From DALYDK01 sp964477125 (lineage in GTDB: Bacteria > Patescibacteriota > Saccharimonadia > Saccharimonadales > CAIOMD01): 64,000 nt of DNA. Positions within the stretch are counted from its first letter, which is position 1. Each line of letters opens with the position of its first letter. The stretch is taken from the NCBI GenBank assembly GCA_964477125.1, contig CAYZCZ010000001.1, forward strand, positions 1 to 64,000, read 5' to 3'. Shown here in pieces: positions 47,710 through 56,848 of the stretch. A model generated the notes under the pieces. That model saw only the letters and a list, made by a program, of their open reading frames with translations, made no database searches and was not told the DNA's origin. Both the position numbers and the translations under genes were made by a program.

Positions 47710-48918
47710 ATGAAAGTCTATTTTAAGAAATTTACTAGTTTCGTGGGAAGCAACTGGCAAAATTTGGTTGTTGGTTTTTTGGTTATTACTGTTAGTATTC
47801 TTACCTTAGCTATACAACCAACCGTTATACAGCACCACGCCAATATCTATGAAGCGTCAACAATTCAAAAATTAGTAGATCCAGATATGCCTTGGTATCG
47901 AGCTGTAAATGCACCTTATTTAATTGGCGCCCGTGTTGCTGGCCTAGCGACAGATAGTTCGCTAATGGCCGCAAGGTTAACTAGTACTCTATTGACTTTA
48001 GCGTCGATCGGACTTTTTTATCTACTAATTAGAATATGGTTTAATTCCAAAATGGCTATGGTTGGATCTCTGTTATTTCTAACGAGTAGCCTAGCCTTAA
48101 ATACTGCGCATCAGGCTACTTTTGTTTCAATGTTAATGTTCTGCCCTTTACTTATCTTTGCCACTTTTACGTGGTTAATGAGAACAAAAACAAATCAATA
48201 TATTAGTTTTCTAGCTTTTATATCTTCATTAGCCATTAGTGCTTATACACCATATATGCTTTGGTTTATTTTAATTGCTGTTACGGCCATAAGTGTATAC
48301 GCCAGGAATAAACTAAAAAAACTTAAGATATGGCAACTCCTAAGCGGAGCTGCGCTTTACATACTAATACTTTTACCGCTATTCGTAAGCTTGTTGGGTG
48401 CTCCAGGACAACTGAAAGAATTACTTGGCATGCCTACATATGGGCTAGCCAATATTACAGAGTATTTAATAAATATAATACAAATAATTTCCAGTACTTT
48501 CTTCTACGCATCTACTATGCCAGTTACTTTCTTAGGAAACTTGCCGGTACTAGATGTATTTAGCGCTGCATGTGCAATATTAGGTATATACTATTTTATA
48601 AAAAGATTTAGGCATAGGCGGTCAATAATCATTTTTGCTGGTATAAGTTTTTCAATATTACTCTTAGCACTGTCAAATAATTTTCAACTTTTCTTTGCCT
48701 TGTTGTTACCATTTTTGTATATATTTGTTATTGCAGGAATCATTGAGTTATTAAAACAATGGTTCCAATTTTTCCCTAGGAATCCACTAGCTAGAAATTT
48801 TGGAGTAGCTTTAGTTGTTATTGCCATTGGGTTAGTTAGTTTTTATCAATTACAAAGATACTACGTAGCTTGGGCCAATGCACCTGAGACAAAAGCCGTT
48901 TACGTGATAAAATATTAG
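47710..48918 (+). CDS. Polytopic membrane protein, GT-C glycosyltransferase-like
   Basis: 402 aa with about ten hydrophobic helices. The first helix (about 17-36) is followed by a loop with IQHHANIYEASTIQKLVDPD and MPWYRAVNAPYLIGARVAG, the position of catalytic acidic residues in GT-C enzymes such as ArnT or PMT-type mannosyltransferases. No classic D-E pair at the expected spot. Probable lipid-linked sugar transferase; low certainty. Confidence 0.6.
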   Translation: MKVYFKKFTSFVGSNWQNLVVGFLVITVSILTLAIQPTVIQHHANIYEASTIQKLVDPDMPWYRAVNAPYLIGARVAGLATDSSLMAARLTSTLLTLASIGLFYLLIRIWFNSKMAMVGSLLFLTSSLALNTAHQATFVSMLMFCPLLIFATFTWLMRTKTNQYISFLAFISSLAISAYTPYMLWFILIAVTAISVYARNKLKKLKIWQLLSGAALYILILLPLFVSLLGAPGQLKELLGMPTYGLANITEYLINIIQIISSTFFYASTMPVTFLGNLPVLDVFSAACAILGIYYFIKRFRHRRSIIIFAGISFSILLLALSNNFQLFFALLLPFLYIFVIAGIIELLKQWFQFFPRNPLARNFGVALVVIAIGLVSFYQLQRYYVAWANAPETKAVYVIKY

Positions 48919-48951
48919 TTAAGTTAATAAAATATTGATAAGGGAGAATAT

Positions 48952-49245
48952 ATGGGTAAGCTTGATCAAGCAAAGATGTTAATGAAAGTCCGCAAATTGC
49001 AAAAAGAATTGCAAAAAATGATTATCGAAGCGAGCGCTGGTGATGGCGCAGTTATTGTAGAAATCACAGGCGAACAAAAAATTAAGAAAATACATATCGA
49101 TCCAGAATATGTTGACTTAGATGATATTGGCCAGCTTGAAAAATGGGTTGAAGAAGCAGTAAAAGACGCCATTCAAAAGAGTCAAAAAATTGCAGCCGAA
49201 AAAATGCAACCAATGCTAGGTGGCCTTGGCGAGTTAGGTCTTTAA
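48952..49245 (+). CDS. YbaB/EbfC nucleoid-associated protein
   Basis: 97 aa. The usual small dimeric DNA-binding protein encoded upstream of recR: KLDQAKMLMKVRKLQKELQK, then VEITGEQKIKKIHIDPEYVD and AVKDAIQKSQKIAAEKMQPM. AGGGAG lies 6 bases before the ATG. The order ybaB-recR is kept. Confidence 0.93.
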   Translation: MGKLDQAKMLMKVRKLQKELQKMIIEASAGDGAVIVEITGEQKIKKIHIDPEYVDLDDIGQLEKWVEEAVKDAIQKSQKIAAEKMQPMLGGLGELGL

Positions 49246-49285
49246 ACATTACCAACAATAGAGAATTAGCTATAAAGGAATATAA

Positions 49286-49894
49286 ATGAGTCAGGTGCTC
49301 CCAAAAGCACTTCAAAAGAGCATAGAAGCGATTGGCTGTTTGCCAGGCGTTGGGTCTAGAACTGCTGAAAGATATGCTTATTTTTTACTTAAATCCGATA
49401 AAACTAATAGTGAAAAAATCGCAGATTCAATATTGCAACTACATAGTAAAATTAAAATTTGCCCAAAAACTTTTGCTATTATTGATGCTGATTTGGATGT
49501 CTCGCCACTATACAGTGACCTAGGACGTGATAAACAGCTAGTTGCAATAGTTGCCGAACCTTTTGACATTGTCGCTCTAGAAAAGACTGCCAGTTTTAAG
49601 GGGACCTACCATGTACTTGGTGGTCTTATCTCTCCAATTGATGGTGTTGGCCCAGATAATTTACGCATTAATGAACTAAAACAACGTATTGAAGAAGATA
49701 GCGTTAAAGAAGTGATATTGGCGACAAATGCCAGTGTTGAGGGTGAAACAACAGCATTATATTTACAGCAACAATTAGCTGGTATGAATTTAAGACTAAC
49801 CAGGCTAGCTCGTGGAATTCCTATTGGCCTCGATCTTGAATACACAGACCAAATAACCCTAACTAGGGCCCTAGAAGGCAGAACGGGATTATAA
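49286..49894 (+). CDS. recR: Recombination protein RecR without zinc finger cysteines
   Basis: 202 aa. Helix-hairpin-helix LPGVGSRTAERYAYFLL (about 19-35) and the Toprim domain IVAEPFDIVALEKT, HVLGGLISPIDGVGPDNLRI and EVILATNASVEGETTALYL. Between them the four-Cys zinc finger has decayed: only the first Cys (about 59, KICPKTFAII) remains, and the other ligand positions are Thr, Ser and Tyr. RecR works with RecO/RecF in gap repair. The stop overlaps the next gene as TAATG. Confidence 0.95.
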   Translation: MSQVLPKALQKSIEAIGCLPGVGSRTAERYAYFLLKSDKTNSEKIADSILQLHSKIKICPKTFAIIDADLDVSPLYSDLGRDKQLVAIVAEPFDIVALEKTASFKGTYHVLGGLISPIDGVGPDNLRINELKQRIEEDSVKEVILATNASVEGETTALYLQQQLAGMNLRLTRLARGIPIGLDLEYTDQITLTRALEGRTGL

Positions 49895-50889
49895 TGATAC
49901 CTAAACTAAATGAAATTAAAGAGTTTATAGCTAACAATAACAGTTTTGTAGTAGTGCAGGCCGATAACCCAGATGGAGATAGCCTAGCAACAGCGCTAGC
50001 ATTAGAAGCAATTCTTGGCGATATGGGCAAAACAGTTAACTTATATTGTGGCGTGGAAATGCCAGGTTACCTAAAATTCATAAGTGGCTGGGAAAAAATA
50101 GATAAATATTTCTTAGCAGAATTCGATGCAACAATAATTGTTGATACATCCGCTAATAACTTATTAGAAAAATTGAACGAAAGCCAAGCAAAAATGTGGG
50201 TAGCATCTAAACCAGTATTAGTACTAGATCATCACAGTGAGGTAGAATGTGATATTCCATATGCAAATATAGTTTGTAACCCAAAAAATTATGCTTCTAC
50301 AGGCGAACTTGTATATGACATTGTAAAAAGTAGTGGATGGTCTATTAGCAAAGAAAGTGGAGAGCTAATTCTACAAAGTATACTTTCAGACAGCCTAGGT
50401 CTAACTAGCGATATTGCCGGACCTGATACTTACCGACGAGTGGCAGAATTACTTGAAATGGGTATTAAACGTTCAAAGCTAGAAGAAGCTAGGAGAGAAC
50501 TTTCCAAAATGGACCCAGATGTTTTCCGCTATAAAGCAAAACTTATTGAAAGAACAGAGTTTTTCTATGACAATAAAATAGCTGTAACAATAATTCCTGA
50601 AAATGAATTGTTTGATGTTGGCACATTATATAACCCTGGGCCACTAATAATAAGTGAGCTACTTAACGTAAGTGGAGTCCAAGTTGCAATAGCACTAAAA
50701 ACTTACTCCAATAAGCTTACAGGCTCAATCAGGTGTGCTTCCGGTATAGAAATTGCTAATAAGCTAGCAACAAACTATGGAGGCGGAGGTCACCCATATG
50801 CTGCAGGTTTTAAAATTGATAAATTTAGTAAAAATATTAAAGACTTTAAATATAGCTTAGTGAAACAAACTATTGAGCTGATAAAATAA
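49894..50889 (+). CDS. DHH family phosphoesterase (NrnA-like)
   Basis: 331 aa. DHH domain with QADNPDGDSLATALALEAIL (about 22-41), ATIIVDTSANNLLEKL, and LVLDHHSEVE (about 109-118). The DHHA1 domain at the C-terminus ends in NYGGGGHPYAAGFKI. The fold and length fit NrnA-type oligoribonuclease/pAp phosphatase. In motif I the usual His before NPDGD is Ala-Asp, so metal binding may differ. Coupled to recR (TAATG). Confidence 0.9.
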   Translation: MIPKLNEIKEFIANNNSFVVVQADNPDGDSLATALALEAILGDMGKTVNLYCGVEMPGYLKFISGWEKIDKYFLAEFDATIIVDTSANNLLEKLNESQAKMWVASKPVLVLDHHSEVECDIPYANIVCNPKNYASTGELVYDIVKSSGWSISKESGELILQSILSDSLGLTSDIAGPDTYRRVAELLEMGIKRSKLEEARRELSKMDPDVFRYKAKLIERTEFFYDNKIAVTIIPENELFDVGTLYNPGPLIISELLNVSGVQVAIALKTYSNKLTGSIRCASGIEIANKLATNYGGGGHPYAAGFKIDKFSKNIKDFKYSLVKQTIELIK

Positions 50890-50895
50890 TTAAAT

Positions 50896-52320
50896 ATGAT
50901 AAATTTATATAATACGAAAAATAAACAAATCGAAGAATTTGTTTCTATTAATAAAAATGAAGTACTTTTATATACTTGTGGCCCTACTGTATATAACTAT
51001 TTGCATGTAGGTAATTGGGTTGCATACATTCGATGGGATATTTTAGTTCGAACTCTTTTAGCCAATGGCTATGATGTGAAAAGAGTTATGAACATTACTG
51101 ATGTTGGTCATTTGGTTAGCGACGCCGATGATGGTGAAGATAAAATGGAAAAAGGGGCCAAACGAGAGGGTAAAACAGCCTGGGAAGTTGCCAAAATGTA
51201 TACCGACGATTTTTTAGACGGCATGAACAAACTAAATTTAATTAAACCTACATATATTACAAAAGCAACAGATTACATACAGGAGCAAATCAATTTAGTT
51301 AAATCCTTAGAGCAAAAAGGCTACACCTACGTTATTGATGATGGAGTGTATTTTGATACTAGCAAATTCAAACGCTATGCCAAATTTGCCAATCTTAATT
51401 TGGAAGAAATAAAACAGGGAGCCCGGGTAGAATTTAATCAGCAAAAAAAGAACCCAAGCGATTTTGCCTTGTGGAAATTCAGCCCCAAAGATGAAGTACG
51501 CGACATGGAATGGGATAGTCCCTGGGGTATGGGTTTTCCGGGTTGGCATTTAGAATGTTCAGCAATGGCATTATGTAAACTAGGGGATACAATAGACATC
51601 CACACTGGTGGAATAGATCATATACCTGTGCACCACACAAACGAAATAGCACAAAGCGAAAGTGCCACAGGTCAAACATTCTCTAACTATTGGTTGCACA
51701 ACAACTTTTTGCTTATAGACAATACTAAAGTAAGTAAAAGTATTGGCAACACATATACGCTCCAAGACATTGCTGAAAAAGGATACTCGCCAGATGATTT
51801 TAAAATGTTTGTTCTACAAAGCCATTATCGAAAAGAAAGTAACTTTACTTGGAAAAATCTACAATCGGCCAAAAACCGTTTACAAAATTGGAAAAAAATA
51901 GCTTGTCTAAGGTGGCAAGCAATTGAAACACTCGAAAATTGCGACGAAGCCTGTATTACTGATAGTAACCTAATATATATGCATTCGATATCCGGTTTAC
52001 AAAACGCACTGAATACCGACCTAGATACTCCTAATGCACTCGTATGTGCCGAAGAAGGCTTAAACTATGCAGAAGTAAATAACTTACATTTGCAGGAATT
52101 AGATAATTTTAATAAACTTCTAGATAATATTGAAGATTACTTAGGTTTAGAAATTAAATCGGATGATATTACCGCCAATCAAAAACAAATTATTATCGAC
52201 CGAAATATCGCCAGAGATAATAAAGATTACTTAAAATCAGATGAACTTAGGCTTATGTTAGAAAAGCAAGGCATTGAAATACGAGATACTCCTGATGGGC
52301 AGATTTGGCACAGGTCATAG
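50896..52320 (+). CDS. cysS: Cysteine--tRNA ligase
   Basis: 474 aa. Class I synthetase. The zinc-binding Cys 28 lies in LLYTCGPTVYNYLHVGN, which also carries the HIGH-like signature. The other ligands are in GWHLECSAMA and GIDHIPVHHTNEIAQSE, so the zinc that selects cysteine is intact. The KMSKS loop is KVSKS (TKVSKSIGNTYTLQDI). The C-terminal domain ends RLMLEKQGIEIRDTPDGQIW. It starts 6 bases after the DHH gene. Confidence 0.97.
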   Translation: MINLYNTKNKQIEEFVSINKNEVLLYTCGPTVYNYLHVGNWVAYIRWDILVRTLLANGYDVKRVMNITDVGHLVSDADDGEDKMEKGAKREGKTAWEVAKMYTDDFLDGMNKLNLIKPTYITKATDYIQEQINLVKSLEQKGYTYVIDDGVYFDTSKFKRYAKFANLNLEEIKQGARVEFNQQKKNPSDFALWKFSPKDEVRDMEWDSPWGMGFPGWHLECSAMALCKLGDTIDIHTGGIDHIPVHHTNEIAQSESATGQTFSNYWLHNNFLLIDNTKVSKSIGNTYTLQDIAEKGYSPDDFKMFVLQSHYRKESNFTWKNLQSAKNRLQNWKKIACLRWQAIETLENCDEACITDSNLIYMHSISGLQNALNTDLDTPNALVCAEEGLNYAEVNNLHLQELDNFNKLLDNIEDYLGLEIKSDDITANQKQIIIDRNIARDNKDYLKSDELRLMLEKQGIEIRDTPDGQIWHRS

Positions 52321-52380
52321 CATTATGATAAAATTCTCTAGAATTAATTAAAAAACCAATAGCATTGAGGTGACATTTAA

Positions 52381-53139
52381 ATGCTTTCCAAATGTGAAAG
52401 GTATTTTATGTCAAAGAAACGGGCCATTGGCGTCAATGAATATACGTCAAAAAAGTCAAATCCCAAAGGCTCGAAATATTACGATATTATATTGGCTAGT
52501 TTTGTAGCTTTTTTACTAGTATCTAATATTGGGGCAGTAAAAATTATTGACATCCATGGCTTTTTAACGGACGGTGGCGCAATATTGTTTCCATTAACCT
52601 ACATATTTGGCGATATTTTAACAGAAGTTTACGGATTTAAATATGCCCGGCGAGCAATTTGGACAGCTTTTGCCATTATGGCCCTTGCTAGTATTGTGTT
52701 TTTACTCGTTGGGAAAGCACCAGCTGGTGCCGAGTGGGGATTGCAATCCTCCTGGGATGATATATTAGGATTTGTACCAAGAATTGTCATAGCCAGTCTC
52801 GTTGCTTTTTTAGTAGGGCAATTTATGAACGCGTTTGTACTTGCTAAGTTAAAAGTTAAATATGGTAAAGACAAGCTATGGGTTAGGCTTACCGGCTCTA
52901 CAATTGTTGGTGAACTTTTTGACACCGCAGTATTCACGCTTGTTGCGTTTACCGCATCTGGCTTCATGTCTGGACCGCAAATGGTGAAGTTTATAATACA
53001 GGGTTGGATATTCAAAACAGTAGTCGAAATTATTATGCTACCAATAACTTACAAAATAATTGCCTTCCTTAAAAAAGAAGAAAACCGCGATGCATTGGAT
53101 ACAAATACTAACTTTTCACCATTCCGTCTTAACATTTAA
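52381..53139 (+). CDS. Queuosine precursor transporter (YhhQ/VUT family)
   Basis: 252 aa, six membrane helices. Family marks: SNIGAVKIIDIHGFLTDGGA, LFPLTYIFGDILTEVYGFKY and WVRLTGSTIVGELFDTAVFT. YhhQ proteins import preQ0/preQ1 or queuine. GAGGTG (52367-52372) lies 8 bases before the ATG at 52381; ATG 52408 is an alternative. The convergent neighbour is tgt, and their ends overlap by 4 bases, which links them in queuosine salvage. Confidence 0.92.
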   Translation: MLSKCERYFMSKKRAIGVNEYTSKKSNPKGSKYYDIILASFVAFLLVSNIGAVKIIDIHGFLTDGGAILFPLTYIFGDILTEVYGFKYARRAIWTAFAIMALASIVFLLVGKAPAGAEWGLQSSWDDILGFVPRIVIASLVAFLVGQFMNAFVLAKLKVKYGKDKLWVRLTGSTIVGELFDTAVFTLVAFTASGFMSGPQMVKFIIQGWIFKTVVEIIMLPITYKIIAFLKKEENRDALDTNTNFSPFRLNI

Positions 53140-54341
53140 TTCTTATAGTACCGTTTTAACCACTCATCTTTAATTTCAAAAAAGTTATCGTCTATAATAC
53201 TTTGACGAATATCGTCTACAAGTTTTACTATGAAATGTTCGTTATGAATGGTGGCTAATGTAGAAGCTAATCTTTCACCAGATTTAAAAAGATGATGTAG
53301 GTATGCTTTAGAATAATTTGAACATGTATAGCACAAACAATTTTCAACTAATTGGCTGAAATCGTCGACAAATCTTGCGTTAGTAACAGTGAAACGCCCA
53401 TCTAAAGTATATATTGAACCATTACGGCCTATTCGGGCAGGGGATACGCAATCGAAAGTATCTATACCATTTTCTATACCAATAAAAATATCATCAGGTT
53501 CGCTTAAACCTAGTAAGTGCTTAGGTTTATTTTCAGGTAAAATATCATTGCACCATTTAACTATAGTTGCTAATTTTTCTTTTTCCAAAGCCCCACCAAT
53601 ACCATAGCCATCAAAGGGAAGTGCTCCCATAAACTTGCTAGCCTTTTCCCTCAGGTTTTGATAGTTTGCTCCCTGAATTACGCCATATAATGCCTGATAG
53701 GGCTTATCGGTTCTTGCATGCGTAAGTATTTCATGTTCAGATAGGCATCTTTCAGCCCATTTATGGGTTCGCTCTAAAGATAAACATTGGTAGCTATATG
53801 GTTGAGCAATTGATGTACATTCATCAAAGGCAAACATAATATCAGCACCTAGTTCATGTTGTATTTGCATTGAACTTTCTGGAGTAAAACGATGCATACT
53901 CCCATCTATATGAGATTTAAAAGTAACGCCTTCATCATCTACCCGGGCAAGCCTTTCGCCTTTACGTGTAGTGGCATTTTTTTCTTCGGCATTTCCGTCC
54001 ATTGTAATAACTTTCTTAAATCCAACACCAAGGCTAAGTACCTGGAAGCCTCCACTATCCGTAAAGGTAGGTCCTTGCCAATTCATAAACTTACCAACAC
54101 CACCAGCCATGTCAATTCTTTTTGAGCCAGGCTGTAGATATAGGTGGTAAGCATTGGCTAAGACTGCTTGGGCCCCAGTTTGTTTAATTTGTTCAGGTGT
54201 TAATGCTTTAACAGTAGCTTTCGTACCTACGACAATAAATGCTGGAGTTTTAATATCACCATGAGGTGTATGTATCACGCCGGCCCTAGCAAGTGATCCG
54301 CTTAATTTCTTTTCAATTGTAAAATCAAAATTATTTAACAT
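53136..54341 (-). CDS. tgt: Queuine tRNA-ribosyltransferase
   Basis: 401 aa. Exchanges guanine 34 of GUN-anticodon tRNAs for a queuine precursor. TDSGGFQVLSLG, YGVIQGANYQNLREKAS and YGIGGALEKEKL are typical. The nucleophile region reads FDCVSPARIGRNGSIYT, in place of the usual DCVxPTRNARNG, so base choice may differ. The zinc site CLCYTCSNYSKAYLHHLF is intact. An insert (about 118-150, MDGNAEEKNATTRKGERLAR) is normal for the family. The predicted mRNA is leaderless: TATACT ends 7 bases before the ATG. Confidence 0.95.
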   Translation of the reverse strand: MLNNFDFTIEKKLSGSLARAGVIHTPHGDIKTPAFIVVGTKATVKALTPEQIKQTGAQAVLANAYHLYLQPGSKRIDMAGGVGKFMNWQGPTFTDSGGFQVLSLGVGFKKVITMDGNAEEKNATTRKGERLARVDDEGVTFKSHIDGSMHRFTPESSMQIQHELGADIMFAFDECTSIAQPYSYQCLSLERTHKWAERCLSEHEILTHARTDKPYQALYGVIQGANYQNLREKASKFMGALPFDGYGIGGALEKEKLATIVKWCNDILPENKPKHLLGLSEPDDIFIGIENGIDTFDCVSPARIGRNGSIYTLDGRFTVTNARFVDDFSQLVENCLCYTCSNYSKAYLHHLFKSGERLASTLATIHNEHFIVKLVDDIRQSIIDDNFFEIKDEWLKRYYKN

Positions 54342-54348
54342 CTGTATA

Positions 54349-54354
54349 AGTATA
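54349..54354 (-). promoter_or_regulatory. -10 box of tgt, leaderless arrangement
   Basis: Minus strand TATACT (54354-54349), 7 bases before ATG 54341. Confidence 0.5.
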
Positions 54355-54364
54355 GCTGATTAGT

Positions 54365-54535
54365 TTAGTAGTTTTGGATAATTTTGTAAGCTACGAACAA
54401 ACCTAAAAACGCACCTATGATACTGCCTATGATACTCATAACACTAAAACCATCTACATGGAATAAAACAACAGGTAGATATGCACCAACTAAACCGCCA
54501 ACTCCAATTGCTAGGTAGACTAGTTTTTTATCCAT
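54365..54535 (-). CDS. Small two-helix membrane protein
   Basis: 56 aa, starting MDKKLVYLAIGVGGLVGAYL and ending FVAYKIIQNY. Two glycine-rich hydrophobic helices (about 5-26 and 32-51) around a short HVDGF turn. AGGAG lies 8 bases before the ATG and the gene starts 5 bases after the GT4 stop, so it is coupled to the glycosyltransferases. Glycine zipper-like helices suggest a self-associating membrane peptide. Function unknown. Confidence 0.65.
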   Translation of the reverse strand: MDKKLVYLAIGVGGLVGAYLPVVLFHVDGFSVMSIIGSIIGAFLGLFVAYKIIQNY

Positions 54536-54540
54536 ACAAA

Positions 54541-55668
54541 TTAGCTCCTATACAATTTTAATATTTGTTTTCCTACATGCTCTACATCAAACTGTTGAAC
54601 AAATTCACTGGCCCATTTAGCCGCTAATAAACGACTTTCTGGGTGTTCTAAATAGTATTGTATCCTACCAGCAAATGTAATCGGATCATTAGGATCTATA
54701 AGCAAATCGGGGTAATCTTCCAACACTGTCCTATAGCCTACATTATTACCACCCATTACAACCCTGGACCCAGACGCCATTGCCTCAATTAAAACTATAC
54801 CAAAACTTTCACCACCTGTACTAGGGAAGACGGCAATATCGGCGCCTGCTAATAATTTTGGTTTTTCTGCCTCAGAAACAAAACCTATAAAAGTAACTTT
54901 CTTAATATTATTTTTAATAGCATACATAGCTAATTCGGTTTTTAATGGTCCCGTGCCAGCAATCACTACTTTATAGGGCCCAGTGTAAGTGTTTTGTAAT
55001 ACCAAAAGCGCATCTAGTAGTTGCTTGCATCCTTTACGTTCCACCAATCTACCCAAGAACACAATTGTCGGTACAACGTGGTTCACTGGCTTGTGAAAAT
55101 ACTTTTTAGTGTCTACTACATTAGGAATAACTACAGAGTCATACCCAAAGGCTGATTTTGCAAAACTTCCTGCTGCGGTAGAAACACAGACTATTTTATT
55201 GAATCTTTTAGCTGTTTTTTGGTTTAAGTATTTAAGCCCAGTGGAACTAGCAGAATGTAGTCTGTTAGCGGGGACAATATGGAATGTTCCTACAACCTGC
55301 ACCTTAGATCCAACGGCTTCAATTACTCGACCCGCAAATAATGGGCTATAAGGCATTTGAACATGTAGCACGTCGAGGTTTAAATCTTTTAGTTTTTGTA
55401 TAATTTGTTTCTTACTTGATGGCAGGGGAATGCTCAAACGGTTTTTATTAAATCTTACCTTAACGTTTTTCGCCATAGAATGTACGTTATCAATATCTTT
55501 ACGTTTAGTTTGCCCAACCAAATAATGGACATCGTGCCCTTGGCTTGATAACCATTTACCTAAACTAATAACATACTGCTGAACACCATCTGTGGTATCT
55601 AATGTGTCATCTAACACGAATCCAATGTTTAGTTTAGTTTTATTTTTTATAGTATTTTTTGTTTCCAT
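54541..55668 (-). CDS. GT4 glycosyltransferase (second of pair)
   Basis: 375 aa, GT-B fold. N-terminal KLNIGFVLDDTLDTTDGVQQ, then YVISLGKWLSSQGHDVHYLV; donor domain with VFLGRLVERKGCKQLLDALL and the EX7E motif PSTGGESFGIVLIEAMASGS. PimA/PimB-like enzymes of this group add mannose or related sugars to lipid acceptors. It follows the upstream GT4 by 7 bases; the two resemble each other and probably arose by duplication. Confidence 0.88.
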   Translation of the reverse strand: METKNTIKNKTKLNIGFVLDDTLDTTDGVQQYVISLGKWLSSQGHDVHYLVGQTKRKDIDNVHSMAKNVKVRFNKNRLSIPLPSSKKQIIQKLKDLNLDVLHVQMPYSPLFAGRVIEAVGSKVQVVGTFHIVPANRLHSASSTGLKYLNQKTAKRFNKIVCVSTAAGSFAKSAFGYDSVVIPNVVDTKKYFHKPVNHVVPTIVFLGRLVERKGCKQLLDALLVLQNTYTGPYKVVIAGTGPLKTELAMYAIKNNIKKVTFIGFVSEAEKPKLLAGADIAVFPSTGGESFGIVLIEAMASGSRVVMGGNNVGYRTVLEDYPDLLIDPNDPITFAGRIQYYLEHPESRLLAAKWASEFVQQFDVEHVGKQILKLYRS

Positions 55669-55675
55669 AAATTAA

Positions 55676-56800
55676 TTATCTATTATTGTCTTTTAATGCT
55701 TTTTTATAGACATCCTCATACATATTAGCAATTATTTCTGATCTGTACTTTTCAACTTCTTCCTTAGCCCACTTTTTCCATATTTTACGGATATCCTGAT
55801 CATATAGCATCAGTTCTAGCCGCTGAGCAAAATCAACACAAGATTTAGGGTTTACTAAACTTAGCCTTCCTTTGCCAGTCATTACGCTTGCATATCCTAC
55901 ATTATTACCAGCTACAACAGGAGTACTAACGGCCATTGCCTCCAACAAAACAATCCCAAAACTTTCACCATAAGGGGCAGGGGAACAGTATAAATCGGCA
56001 TCAGACATAAGCTTGACCTTTTCGTTCTCTGGGATATAACCTAAAAATTCAACGTTTTTAATTTTATGCTGGCTAACATATTTTTCCAATGTTTTACGTT
56101 TAACACCACTGCCAGCAATTTTAAGCTGAACGTCCGTATGATACTTGCTTAAATATTGAAATGCATCTAATAAATACTCGAGCCCTTTTCGTTTTTCTAA
56201 TCGGCCTAGGAATAGAATCGTTTTCATTGTTCTATCTTTTTTAGTTGGCATTACTTGAAATTTATTTAAGTCAATGCCGTTAGGAACAATCTCCAATGGT
56301 CTATTTGTCATATTGGCCACATACTCGGATGCAGCCTCAGAAACAGCTGTAAGTTCGTGTAAATAGCTTAGAACGCTCTTTGTATACGGACCAACAGAGC
56401 CTATTAATGATTTACTCATAAAAGTTTCTGGACTTTTTGCATGGAAAGTTGCGATATTTACCGCCGAAGAACGTGTAAGAATTTGTCTTGAAAGTAGTGG
56501 AACCCATGGTTCATGAAAATGTAATATATCAAACTTTTCATTTGCAAGTATATTCTCTATTTCATCTCCCCCGGCTTCGAAACCAATATCTACCATAGTG
56601 GCCATAGTATTTACCTTGGCGCTGCGGCCCAATAGAATAAAATCTTTCGGAGTCTCACCGTTAAAAGCACGTGGCTTAGGGGTGATAATCCTAACCTCAT
56701 ATCCTTTTTGTACTAAATTATTATGTAGCTGTACTACTACATCCTGAACGCCTCCCGCAAACTGAAACATGTTATAGGGGCAGACAATGCCAATTTTCAT
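55676..56800 (-). CDS. GT4 glycosyltransferase (PimA-like, first of pair)
   Basis: 374 aa. The start KIGIVCPYNMFQFAGGVQDV with the Gly-Gly donor loop resembles mycobacterial PimA. LHFHEPWVPLLSRQIL, LFLGRLEKRKGLEYLLDAFQ and PAPYGESFGIVLLEAMAVST follow. Probably transfers a sugar from an NDP donor to a membrane lipid at the inner face. First of a run: GT4, GT4, small membrane protein. Confidence 0.88.
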   Translation of the reverse strand: MKIGIVCPYNMFQFAGGVQDVVVQLHNNLVQKGYEVRIITPKPRAFNGETPKDFILLGRSAKVNTMATMVDIGFEAGGDEIENILANEKFDILHFHEPWVPLLSRQILTRSSAVNIATFHAKSPETFMSKSLIGSVGPYTKSVLSYLHELTAVSEAASEYVANMTNRPLEIVPNGIDLNKFQVMPTKKDRTMKTILFLGRLEKRKGLEYLLDAFQYLSKYHTDVQLKIAGSGVKRKTLEKYVSQHKIKNVEFLGYIPENEKVKLMSDADLYCSPAPYGESFGIVLLEAMAVSTPVVAGNNVGYASVMTGKGRLSLVNPKSCVDFAQRLELMLYDQDIRKIWKKWAKEEVEKYRSEIIANMYEDVYKKALKDNNR

Positions 56801-56848
56801 ATGCTCATTATATCAAAATAAGGTATGAAGGCATACTCGAAGGCTTTT

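Noticed and set aside
52330..52380. Possible preQ1 riboswitch before the YhhQ transporter
   Set aside because: The short leader lacks the AGAGGTTC-type start and the A-rich tail with pseudoknot partner expected of preQ1-I; only a ribosome binding site is seen.
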